DNA of 12,669 nucleotides, taken from assembly GCA_013695775.1 (NCBI GenBank), contig JACCZV010000258.1, positions 1-12,669 on the forward strand. Reading direction: 5' to 3'. This stretch comes from Chitinophagales bacterium (GTDB lineage: Bacteria; Bacteroidota; Bacteroidia; Chitinophagales; UBA10324). Below are positions 6,623-12,669 of this stretch, piece by piece. Position 1 is the stretch's first letter; the number at the start of each line of letters is the position of its first letter. Under the pieces are notes generated by a model. That model searched no databases, was not told the DNA's origin, and saw nothing but the letters and a program-made list of their open reading frames with translations. A program made the position numbers and the translations under genes.

Positions 6623-7705
6623 TCAATCAATCAGGAACGGATAATTCTCCTGTTTATAGTTATCAGTATATATCTCTGAGGGGTCCGGATAAGGAGAGTC
6701 TTCGGCAAATTTTACAGCATCATCAATCTCTTTGGCGATCTTACCGTTGATATTTTCTATCCCGCTGGTTGAGATGAATTCATTTTTAAGGATTATGTCA
6801 CGTATTGTTTCAATAGGATCTTTCAGTTTATACTCTTCCACTTCTTCCTTGGTGCGATATTTCGCCGGATCACTCATTGAGTGTCCTTTATAGCGGTATG
6901 TTTTTATTTCAAGCAACGTGGGGCCTTCACCTTTTCGTGCATTTGCTGCAGCCTTCGCGATGGTGGTATGCACTGCTTCGCATCTCATGCCATCAATCTG
7001 AAAGGATGGCATGTCATAAGCCAGTCCGAGCTTGCTGATATCAATTACATTGCTCGACCTTTGTACGGATGTGCCCATAGCATAACCGTTGTTTTCACAA
7101 ATAAATATTACCGGCAGTTTCCACAGCATGGCCATGTTAAAAGCCTCATGCAAGGCACCCTGCCGTGCTGCTCCTTCTCCAAAAAAACAGGCAACCACCT
7201 GACCGCTTTTTCTATATTGTTCAGAAAAAGCCATTCCTGCGCCAAGAGGTATCTGATTTCCAACAATGCCATGACCTCCAAAAAATTTCTTCTCTTTAGA
7301 AAAGAAATGCATTGAGCCCCCCTTACCTTTCGTGCAGCCAGTTGATTTTCCAAACAGTTCAGCCATGCATTGATCAGCTGATATGCCACGTGCCAATGCC
7401 ATTCCGTGGTCACGGTACGCGGTGATGATCGGATCTTCAGCCTGAAGTGCAGAAACTGTTCCCGTTGCTACCGCTTCCTGCCCAATATATAGATGACAGA
7501 AGCCACGGATTTTTTGCATCCCATACAATTGACCTGCACGCTCTTCAAACCGGCGTATCCTTAACATCAACTCATACCACTTAAGGTATACTTCTTTAGA
7601 AAAATTACTGTCTGCCGTATCTTTTGACAGCTTGTTTTCCGATTCCAATGCTACCAATCCGGCGGCGTCGCTATTGGTTTCTTTTGCTAATTTTGTTTTC
7701 GCCAA
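6623..7705 (-). CDS. pdhA: Pyruvate dehydrogenase E1 component, alpha subunit
   Basis: E1-alpha of the pyruvate dehydrogenase complex, which with E1-beta decarboxylates pyruvate on thiamine diphosphate and passes the acetyl unit to the lipoyl E2. Visible: RIRRFEERAGQLYGMQKIRGFCHLYIGQEA (49-78), TAYRDHG (95-101), the cofactor motif from G176 to N205-N206, and the active-site loop TYRYKGHSMSDPAKYR (269-284) with H275. In the cofactor motif the usual GDG reads GEG (E177), an Asp to Glu change at a Mg ligand. Residues 1-35 are a variable, charged leader. The only start is TTG at 7705, because a TAA lies two codons upstream and the next Met falls inside the domain. Neither pdhB nor the E2 gene is next to it. 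A -7-like TATTTTCG occurs at 7731-7724. Confidence 0.95.
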   Translation of the reverse strand: MAKTKLAKETNSDAAGLVALESENKLSKDTADSNFSKEVYLKWYELMLRIRRFEERAGQLYGMQKIRGFCHLYIGQEAVATGTVSALQAEDPIITAYRDHGMALARGISADQCMAELFGKSTGCTKGKGGSMHFFSKEKKFFGGHGIVGNQIPLGAGMAFSEQYRKSGQVVACFFGEGAARQGALHEAFNMAMLWKLPVIFICENNGYAMGTSVQRSSNVIDISKLGLAYDMPSFQIDGMRCEAVHTTIAKAAANARKGEGPTLLEIKTYRYKGHSMSDPAKYRTKEEVEEYKLKDPIETIRDIILKNEFISTSGIENINGKIAKEIDDAVKFAEDSPYPDPSEIYTDNYKQENYPFLID

Positions 7706-7771
7706 CGCTTAGGAATTAGGGTGCGAAAATAATTAAAAAAAACTCATTAGAACGAGTGATATTATCCTTCT
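7706..7771. promoter_or_regulatory. Shared pdhA/recF control region with inverted repeat
   Basis: Only 66 bases separate the divergent pdhA and recF starts, so their promoters must be close or overlap. On the minus strand TATTTTCG (7731-7724) is one base from the TAnnTTTG -7 element and would give a short pdhA leader. At 7742-7757 ACTCATT and AACGAGT form an imperfect inverted repeat around AG (one mismatch). GAACGAGTGATAT (7750-7762) closely matches the reverse complement of the element upstream of the DUF922 gene (493-504). Regulation through it is inference. Confidence 0.4.
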
Positions 7772-8908
7772 GTGTATCTGAAAGCTATAGCACTAACCCA
7801 GTTTAAAAACTACACAGGGGGTACTTTCGAATTTTCTCCATCGCTTAATTTTTTGACTGGTGAAAATGGATCCGGCAAAACCAATGTGCTGGATGCAATC
7901 CACTATTTAGCACTTGGGAAAAGCTATTTCCATGCTGTTGACCAACTGGCCATTCAACACGGAACAAATTTTTTCAGAGTTGCCGGCAGTTTCTGCAAAG
8001 GTTCGGAGGACATTAAGCTTGCCTGTGTATATCAGTCAGCAGGTAAAAAAGAACTTGCAATTAATGGCACGGTCTACTTGAAGCTTATGGATCATGTCGG
8101 GCTGATCCCGGTAGTTATCATTGCACCCGACGATCATTCTATTATTGATGAGGGAAGCGAAGAACGCCGACGCTTCATAGACAATACGATTTCACAGATT
8201 GATCATCAATATCTTGAAAATTTGGTATCGTATAACAAAGTGCTGCAACAACGGAACGCAGCCTTAAAACAGTTTGCATACCGTAAGACCTTTGATTCAA
8301 CCCTGATTGACTCATTGAACATTCCACTTATTTCTTATGGAAAAATGATTTTTGAGAAACGCACTTATTTTCTTAAAGCCATGGTTCCGCTGATCATTAA
8401 ATATTATAGTATCATTTCGGGGAGGAAAGAAACTGTTACTGCTGTGTATCATTCTATCTTTCAACGCAAAGATTTCCTCGAAGCCTTAACAGCTTCCTTA
8501 GAAAAAGATCTGCAATTAGAAAGAACTACTGAAGGTACCCACCGGGATGAATTCGATTTCAGTATGAATGATGTGCCGGTGAAGAAATTTGGGTCGCAGG
8601 GCCAAAAAAAATGCTTCCTGCTTGCTTTAAAGCTAGCGCAGCGAGAACTTATAGCAAATGAAAACAACGTAACACCTATCGTATTGTTAGATGACTTATT
8701 AGATAAACTTGATGAAAAGCGTGCCCTCCGGATATTAGAACTGGTATCCGCAGCAGATTTCGGTCAGGTGTTTATTACTGGTACGAAGACCTCTCTTATA
8801 AAAGATTTTATCGCCACTGCTGAAAATGATCTCCGATGCTATTCGATAAATGCAGGGATGGTCCTTAACAATGGCCGCATTCAAATTGCTGACACCTTTG
8901 AGAATTGA
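7772..8908 (+). CDS. recF: DNA replication and repair protein RecF
   Basis: RecF is an SMC-like ATPase that, with RecO and RecR, helps load RecA at single-strand gaps. The 378 residues begin MYLKAIALTQFKNYTG, the standard RecF opening. Walker A is GENGSGKT (30-37), the ERRRFID stretch is at 131-137, EGTHRDEFDF at 254-263, the ABC signature FGSQGQKK at 273-280, and Walker B IVLLDD at 303-308 followed by LLDKLDEKR. All ATPase motifs are intact. The start must be GTG at 7772: a stop lies five codons upstream, and the homologous N-terminus begins exactly here. It is divergent from pdhA and is followed after about 58 bases by pyk, which appears to have its own promoter. Confidence 0.95.
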   Translation: MYLKAIALTQFKNYTGGTFEFSPSLNFLTGENGSGKTNVLDAIHYLALGKSYFHAVDQLAIQHGTNFFRVAGSFCKGSEDIKLACVYQSAGKKELAINGTVYLKLMDHVGLIPVVIIAPDDHSIIDEGSEERRRFIDNTISQIDHQYLENLVSYNKVLQQRNAALKQFAYRKTFDSTLIDSLNIPLISYGKMIFEKRTYFLKAMVPLIIKYYSIISGRKETVTAVYHSIFQRKDFLEALTASLEKDLQLERTTEGTHRDEFDFSMNDVPVKKFGSQGQKKCFLLALKLAQRELIANENNVTPIVLLDDLLDKLDEKRALRILELVSAADFGQVFITGTKTSLIKDFIATAENDLRCYSINAGMVLNNGRIQIADTFEN

Positions 8909-8942
8909 ACGGCACAATCTCTAAAGTGCTTCATATTACATC

Positions 8943-8950
8943 TAAATTTG
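8943..8950 (+). promoter_or_regulatory. Promoter -7 element of pyk
   Basis: TAAATTTG matches the Bacteroidota -7 consensus TAnnTTTG exactly and is followed by CAACC, a usual context for the start of transcription. The message would then begin about 12 bases before the ATG at 8967. No good TTG is found at the expected -33 position, so the call rests on the -7 element and its place. Confidence 0.5.
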
Positions 8951-8966
8951 CAACCTTTTGTCAGGG

Positions 8967-10400
8967 ATGGATAAAATTACACAGAACAGAACCAAGATCA
9001 TTGCTACGATAGGGCCAGCCTCGCGTAACTATGAAACCATTGAAGCAATGATCAATGCCGGGCTTGATGTGATCAGAATGAATTTCTCTCATAGTACGCT
9101 AGAGGATCATCAAAGCACAGTAGATCACGTAAGACGATTCAACTCATCCAACAAATCAAATGTTTGCCTCCTGGGGGATTTGCAGGGGCCGAAGCTGCGA
9201 ATTGGTATGGTGCTAAATAATCAGATTTTCTTAGAGACCGGAAGAAAAATATTTCTAACCTCAGAAGAAACGGTCAGCACTCCCGAAACTCTATATATTA
9301 AATATGATCATCTGGCAACTGATGTGAAAGCCGGGGAATGCATCTTGCTCGATGATGGTAAACTGACCCTCGAAATACTAAGTTCAGATAAAAAAAATAC
9401 TCTTGAGGCAAAGATCATTCACGGTGGTGTGCTGAGTTCGAAAAAGGGCGTTAATTTTCCAAATAGCAAGCTTTCTATTCCTGCGCTCTCTGAAAAGGAT
9501 ATAACAGATCTTGATTTTGCTATTGAGAACAATGTTGAATGGATAGCGCTTTCATTTGTCCGCAATGCAGACGATATCGTTCAATTAAAGGGATTGATAC
9601 AAAAGGCGCATTCGAAAGCCAAAGTGATAGCGAAAATCGAAAAACCTGAGGCGGTAGATAATATAGATGACATCATTGCAGCAACCGATGGGGTTATGGT
9701 TGCGCGCGGTGATTTAGGTGTGGAAATAGAATTGGAGAAAGTCCCGATTCTTCAAAAGCAAATTGTGAAAAGCTGTATACAGGGCGCCAAGCCAGTCATC
9801 ATAGCAACACAGATGATGGAGAGCATGATTCAAAGTCCAACACCTACACGGGCCGAAACCAATGACGTGACAAATGCAGTACTCGATGGTGCTGATGCGG
9901 TGATGTTAAGTGCTGAAACCTCAGTGGGCGCCTACCCAATAGAGGTTGTGAAAATTATGGAAAGAATTATTCGCTATGCTGAAAAGCAGGAGACTATATA
10001 CAACAAGCGTAAAGAGGTAAATCCCGCATCTAATACTTTTATCTCGGACGAGATATGTCATCAGGCTTGCTTAATCTGTGATGTTCTGAATGCAAAAGCA
10101 ATCGTGAGCATGACTCATTCCGGATATACCGCATTCCAACTTGCAAGCTTCCGACCAAAAGCACCAGTTTTTATTTTTACAGATAACAAACAGCTTCTTT
10201 ACACACTGAATCTATTATGGGGAGTTAAATGCTATTACTATAATAAGTTTGCAACTACTGATGAAACGATCCATGATGTAAACAATCTTTTACGAGAGAT
10301 GGGCCAGGTGAAGCCAGGCGATTTGGTGATCAATACAGCAAGCATGCCGCTGCATACCCGCTCCAGAACAAATACTATCAGAGCAAGTAGAATTCATTGA
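8967..10400 (+). CDS. pyk: Pyruvate kinase
   Basis: Last step of glycolysis, phosphoenolpyruvate plus ADP to pyruvate plus ATP. From the ATG at 8967 the protein has 477 residues, the usual bacterial length. Motifs: TKIIATIGPAS near the start, IRMNFSHS with R37, N39 and S41, the B-domain (about 85-165), and the signature VIAKIEKPEAV with K223 and E225, then ARGDLGVEI with D249, IATQMMESM with T281, and GADAVMLSAETSVGAYP. The C-terminal allosteric domain is complete. The loop GDLQGPKLRIG carries K76 where potassium-dependent enzymes have Glu (rabbit E117), so the enzyme probably does not need potassium. A TTG three codons upstream (8958) is in frame but less likely than ATG. It is followed by a terminator. 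Confidence 0.96.
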   Translation: MDKITQNRTKIIATIGPASRNYETIEAMINAGLDVIRMNFSHSTLEDHQSTVDHVRRFNSSNKSNVCLLGDLQGPKLRIGMVLNNQIFLETGRKIFLTSEETVSTPETLYIKYDHLATDVKAGECILLDDGKLTLEILSSDKKNTLEAKIIHGGVLSSKKGVNFPNSKLSIPALSEKDITDLDFAIENNVEWIALSFVRNADDIVQLKGLIQKAHSKAKVIAKIEKPEAVDNIDDIIAATDGVMVARGDLGVEIELEKVPILQKQIVKSCIQGAKPVIIATQMMESMIQSPTPTRAETNDVTNAVLDGADAVMLSAETSVGAYPIEVVKIMERIIRYAEKQETIYNKRKEVNPASNTFISDEICHQACLICDVLNAKAIVSMTHSGYTAFQLASFRPKAPVFIFTDNKQLLYTLNLLWGVKCYYYNKFATTDETIHDVNNLLREMGQVKPGDLVINTASMPLHTRSRTNTIRASRIH

Positions 10401-10404
10401 GCTC

Positions 10405-10432
10405 GTCAGAGCAATCTCTGGTTTTAATTTTT
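10405..10432 (+). terminator. Rho-independent terminator of pyk
   Basis: CAGAG (10407-10411) and CTCTG (10416-10420) pair around the loop CAAT, with G-T pairs extending the base. A T-rich tract, GTTTTAATTTTT, follows at once. It begins a few bases after the pyk stop codon, the right place and shape for an intrinsic terminator. Confidence 0.65.
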
Positions 10433-10527
10433 CAGGTAAACCTTTTTTCAATGCGCTTGTTTACACTGGTTATGGTCATTAATATGTACATTAACAAAAT
10501 ATTATTTACACAAGATTTTGAAATCGA

Positions 10528-11601
10528 ATGTCTAAAATAACTTTCAACAATAAATCAAATCCATTTTTTAAGGCGCTTAAAGAAAAGGTAGACAGCTATT
10601 TTGAAAATAGCAATCTGACCCGTGAAGGGAACAGGCAGCTTCTTTTAAAAAGCATCATTCAAGTCAGCTCTGCTCTGATATTATATGTTGTGCTGGTCTT
10701 TTTTACACCATCCACTATAATATCATTTTTTCTCTGTGTATTGTTCGGATTAAATCTGGGAGCGCTCGGCTTCAACATCATGCATGAAGGAGGTCATCAA
10801 ACTTTCTCAAAGCACAAGTGGGTTAATAACCTTTCCGCATCTATCTTAAATGGCTTAGGTGGAAACAGCCATATATGGAAGCTGAAGCACAATATTGCCC
10901 ATCATACATATACGAACATTGAAGGATTGGATTCAGATATTGAAATTGGACCGTTGATGAGGTTGAATGATGATCAGCCACGTTACTGGATTCACCGATT
11001 TCAGCACATTTACTGGGTTCTGCTTTACGGTGCCACCTATCTAATGTGGATCTTCTATGGGGATTTTGAAAAATACTTCACCGGAAGAATTTCAAAAGGA
11101 ATGACAGGGCAGAAATTTAAATTGAAAGAACATTTTACTTTTTGGTTCTCGAAGATCACCTATGTAGCTCTCTTTTTAGTACTGCCTGTGCTGCTAATAG
11201 GAATTGTAAAGGTTGTGGTGGGATATGCAATTATTACATTCGTTACAGGATTATTTATTGCTATAGTATTCCAACTGGCGCACATTGTAAAGGATACCTC
11301 CTTCCCGAAGGCTGATATAAATTCAAACAAAATTGAGCAGGAGTGGGCAATTCACCAGGTTAATACAACCGCCAACTTCGGAACGAAGAGTAAAGTACTT
11401 TACTGGCTTCTTGGAGGATTAAATTTTCAGGTAGAGCATCACCTTTTTCCCAGGATAAGCCACATCCATTATCCGCAGATTAGCCTCTTGGTAAGGGAAA
11501 CCTGCCAGCAATTCAACATACCATATATCGAGTATCCTACAATGCAAAAAGCACTTGCTGCTCACATTTTTCATCTGAAAAGATTAGGTCAGGCAAAATA
11601 A
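10528..11601 (+). CDS. Membrane fatty acid desaturase (linoleoyl-CoA / acyl-CoA desaturase type)
   Basis: Di-iron integral membrane enzyme that introduces a cis double bond into an acyl chain, usually to adjust membrane fluidity. The three histidine boxes are present: HEGGH (86-90), HNIAHH (121-126) and QVEHH (301-305); H276 in AIHQVNTTANF is also conserved in the family. Hydrophobic segments lie at about 43-60, 65-82, 160-178, 209-228 and 231-250. The protein has 357 residues, normal for the Bacteroidota group annotated as linoleoyl-CoA desaturases; the true chain and position of the double bond cannot be read from sequence. There is no fused cytochrome b5 domain, so the electron donor must be separate. 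It stands behind the pyk terminator and needs its own promoter in the AT-rich 10433-10527 region, where I see no clean consensus. Confidence 0.93.
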   Translation: MSKITFNNKSNPFFKALKEKVDSYFENSNLTREGNRQLLLKSIIQVSSALILYVVLVFFTPSTIISFFLCVLFGLNLGALGFNIMHEGGHQTFSKHKWVNNLSASILNGLGGNSHIWKLKHNIAHHTYTNIEGLDSDIEIGPLMRLNDDQPRYWIHRFQHIYWVLLYGATYLMWIFYGDFEKYFTGRISKGMTGQKFKLKEHFTFWFSKITYVALFLVLPVLLIGIVKVVVGYAIITFVTGLFIAIVFQLAHIVKDTSFPKADINSNKIEQEWAIHQVNTTANFGTKSKVLYWLLGGLNFQVEHHLFPRISHIHYPQISLLVRETCQQFNIPYIEYPTMQKALAAHIFHLKRLGQAK

Positions 11602-11661
11602 TTAGAGCAGAGAGTAACATTCTTAACGTATCTTTCTCTTTCAAATTAAAAAACAAATCTC

Positions 11662-11991
11662 ATGAGTGTAAATTCGAAACACATTGCAACTTTCCTCTTA
11701 GGTGCTGCAGCAGCGCTTGCTGCAAATAAATACATGAACATGACTCCGGAGGAAAAGGAAAAACTGGCGGCAACATTGAAGGAAAAAGCCCATCAATTTA
11801 AGGGAGAAGCTGAAGGGATGGCTGATAAAACTAAAGATTATTTCTCTGAGCTTAAAACAAAAGGCGGTGATGCTTTGAAAGAACATTTCCCCCAGGTAGA
11901 TGATTTGCTGAAGGCCTTATTTGGAAGCAAATTGGACGCTCCATCATCCGCTTCCTCCGATCCAAATAAATCTAATCAGGAAGGATTATAA
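11662..11991 (+). CDS. YtxH-like small membrane-associated protein
   Basis: 109 residues. A short hydrophobic segment (HIATFLLGAAAALAANKYM, 7-25) is followed by a long charged amphipathic helix rich in Lys, Glu and Ala (about 28-90), then a polar tail rich in Ser, Asp and Asn. This layout fits the YtxH family of small proteins, often linked to general stress, with no established biochemical role. The ATG at 11662 lies in a TCTCATG context. TATCTTTC at 11629-11636 is one base from the -7 consensus and could drive it separately from the desaturase, 60 bases upstream. Confidence 0.65.
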   Translation: MSVNSKHIATFLLGAAAALAANKYMNMTPEEKEKLAATLKEKAHQFKGEAEGMADKTKDYFSELKTKGGDALKEHFPQVDDLLKALFGSKLDAPSSASSDPNKSNQEGL

Positions 11992-12023
11992 TAAGATTAG
12001 GTAGCGAACCGACCTTAGTATAG

Positions 12024-12043
12024 ATCTTAAAGCTGCTTAAGAT
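12024..12043. terminator. Inverted repeat between convergent small genes
   Basis: ATCTTAA and TTAAGAT pair perfectly around the loop AGCTGC. The right arm covers the last codons and the stop of the leftward small membrane protein gene, and the repeat lies 32 bases after the YtxH-like gene. A bidirectional terminator would fit this position, but the stem is AT-only and no T-tract follows on either strand, so the call is weak. Confidence 0.3.
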
Positions 12044-12228
12044 TCATCATTTGTTGTCCTGATCAATCCTATGCCCGTAAAAAAGAAAATGGCTCCAAGA
12101 GCACCATATATGATCAGGTACTTTATATCCTGCTGACCTGAGGAATTTACAAACAGCACGGCTGCGTAAATTAATCCTGCAATCCCCAGTATGGTTAATA
12201 TTGTTCCAAAGATGCGCTTCAAGTTCAT
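12037..12228 (-). CDS. Conserved small membrane protein with two spans
   Basis: 63 residues with two hydrophobic segments, about 6-27 (IFGTILTILGIAGLIYAAVLFV) and 37-56 (YLIIYGALGAIFFFTGIGLI), joined by a short polar loop NSSGQQDIK. The N-terminus MNLKR places positive charge before the first span, and the C-terminus RTTNDES is polar. I recall closely similar small proteins in many Bacteroidota genomes, without a known function. A TCTTTTTG element about 30 bases upstream of the ATG on the minus strand is one base off the -7 consensus. The gene is convergent with the YtxH-like gene and downstream of the glutamate dehydrogenase gene on the same strand, 247 bases away. Confidence 0.75.
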   Translation of the reverse strand: MNLKRIFGTILTILGIAGLIYAAVLFVNSSGQQDIKYLIIYGALGAIFFFTGIGLIRTTNDES

Positions 12229-12419
12229 GGTTATAGATTTATAGAGCGATTACAAAAAGATTATCATTGTAACGTTTAGTTTGCGGCCATTCAAAAGATG
12301 AAAAGCATGCCTGGTGTAGCATTCTGTGATCCAATCGATTGTTGCCGGCTATAAAATAATTGATGATTATTCTTCGGAATCGGCAAAAATTTACGAAGTC
12401 AAAAATAATATTTTAAGTC

Positions 12420-12447
12420 ATCACCCCTGGCTTTCAAAGAAGGTGAT
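12420..12447 (-). terminator. Possible terminator of the glutamate dehydrogenase gene
   Basis: On the minus strand ATCACC and GGTGAT pair around a 16-base loop that itself holds CTT/AAG complementarity. An AT-rich stretch with TTATTTTT follows within about 10 bases. It begins about 28 bases after the stop codon at 12476-12478, a suitable place for the end of that transcript. The large loop and the delayed T-tract keep confidence low. The rest of 12229-12475 is AT-rich with no gene I can support. Confidence 0.35.
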
Positions 12448-12475
12448 TGCACTCCCTTTATACCCTACAGAAACT

Positions 12476-12669
12476 CTATGGCCATATTCCAAGGGTAGTA
12501 TACGATGATGCCACCTTATCAATTGCTACTACAAACGCAGCGGTTCGCATATCTTTTATTTTGGGATTTTTTTTCCACGTGCTTCGCACCTGCTGATAGG
12601 CGCTAATCATGGTGTCTTCCAATCCGCTATTTACGAGGTCTTCCTCGCCAGCTCCGTGCACGAGTAATT
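12476..12669 (-). CDS. Glutamate dehydrogenase (Glu/Leu/Phe/Val dehydrogenase family), C-terminal part
   Basis: The last 63 codons of a leftward gene that enters from the right edge; the N-terminus and active site are outside. The readable end, EEDLVNSGLEDTMISAYQQV, then NPKIKDMRTAAFVVAIDKVA and SSYTTLGIWP, matches the C-terminal end of the Bacteroidota hexameric glutamate dehydrogenase group, which interconverts glutamate with 2-oxoglutarate and ammonia. The frame is open to the window edge (LLVHGAGEED), so the internal GTG at 12661 is not a start. The stop is TAG at 12476-12478. The family is assigned with confidence; Glu specificity over other amino acids and NAD or NADP preference cannot be judged from this part. 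Confidence 0.85.
   Translation of the reverse strand, partial: LLVHGAGEEDLVNSGLEDTMISAYQQVRSTWKKNPKIKDMRTAAFVVAIDKVASSYTTLGIWP

Noticed and set aside
6583..6630. TTG start extending the TPR protein by 16 residues
   Set aside because: It overlaps the end of pdhA and the added residues do not resemble the family; the ATG at 6582 gives the usual charged N-terminus before the membrane span.
6881..7315. Rightward 144-codon reading frame
   Set aside because: It lies wholly antisense to pdhA, whose conserved catalytic regions account for the sequence; the translation is Cys- and His-rich without family features.
12326..12508. Rightward 60-codon reading frame starting at GTG
   Set aside because: It runs antisense into the end of the glutamate dehydrogenase gene, has no recognisable motif and a GTG start directly after a stop; the stretch is better explained as intergenic sequence with a possible terminator.
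1..12669. Mobile element, CRISPR array, tRNA, toxin-antitoxin or defence system
   Set aside because: I found no transposase, integrase, spaced repeats, tRNA-like cloverleaf, or adjacent small toxin/antitoxin pair; all sizeable genes belong to known housekeeping, envelope or conserved families.

Overview
This window is a stretch of ordinary chromosome from a member of the Bacteroidota, probably of the Cytophagales/Chitinophagales type (lineage inferred from protein style, not from a marker gene). The evidence for the phylum is a type IX secretion system plug protein, which is confined to this phylum, together with the Bacteroidota-style alanine dehydrogenase (N-terminal extension, SIDQGGCFETSE core), the linoleoyl-CoA-type desaturase, the RecF form, a TAnnTTTG-type promoter before pyruvate kinase, and start sites that mostly lack Shine-Dalgarno sequences. 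Base composition looks even and moderately AT-rich. I see no mobile element, phage gene, CRISPR array, tRNA or rRNA.

Layout. 1-172 (-): N-terminus of a membrane-anchored family 2 glycosyltransferase running off the left edge. 173-520: noncoding, with several inverted repeats. 521-1063 (+): DUF922 predicted secreted zinc protease. 1109-2748 (-): tsaE then ald, overlapping by ATGA. 2862-4175 (+): type IX secretion plug protein, divergent from tsaE. 4268-4786 (+): DinB-family protein. 4834-7705 (-): a likely three-gene unit, transcribed pdhA, then a YfgM-like TPR membrane protein, then a DUF3179 lipoprotein. 7772-8908 (+): recF. 8967-10400 (+): pyruvate kinase with its own promoter and a terminator. 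10528-11601 (+): fatty acid desaturase. 11662-11991 (+): YtxH-like protein. 12037-12228 (-): small two-span membrane protein. 12476-12669 (-): C-terminus of glutamate dehydrogenase running off the right edge.

How the genes relate. Pyruvate kinase makes pyruvate, PdhA starts its conversion to acetyl-CoA, Ald interconverts pyruvate and alanine, and glutamate dehydrogenase links 2-oxoglutarate to ammonia, so central carbon and nitrogen metabolism is well represented, but as separate transcription units and not as a pathway operon. RecF (recombination repair) and TsaE (tRNA t6A modification) are housekeeping. Envelope functions are the T9SS plug, the DUF922 protein, the DUF3179 lipoprotein, the desaturase and the small membrane proteins.

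I did not find a convincing undescribed system. The points most worth checking are the start of the DUF922 gene (a one-base change would give it a proper signal peptide), a Glu in place of Asp in the thiamine-diphosphate motif of PdhA, three adjacent genes that can only start at TTG or GTG, and a repeated GAACGA-type motif upstream of DUF922 and between pdhA and recF.
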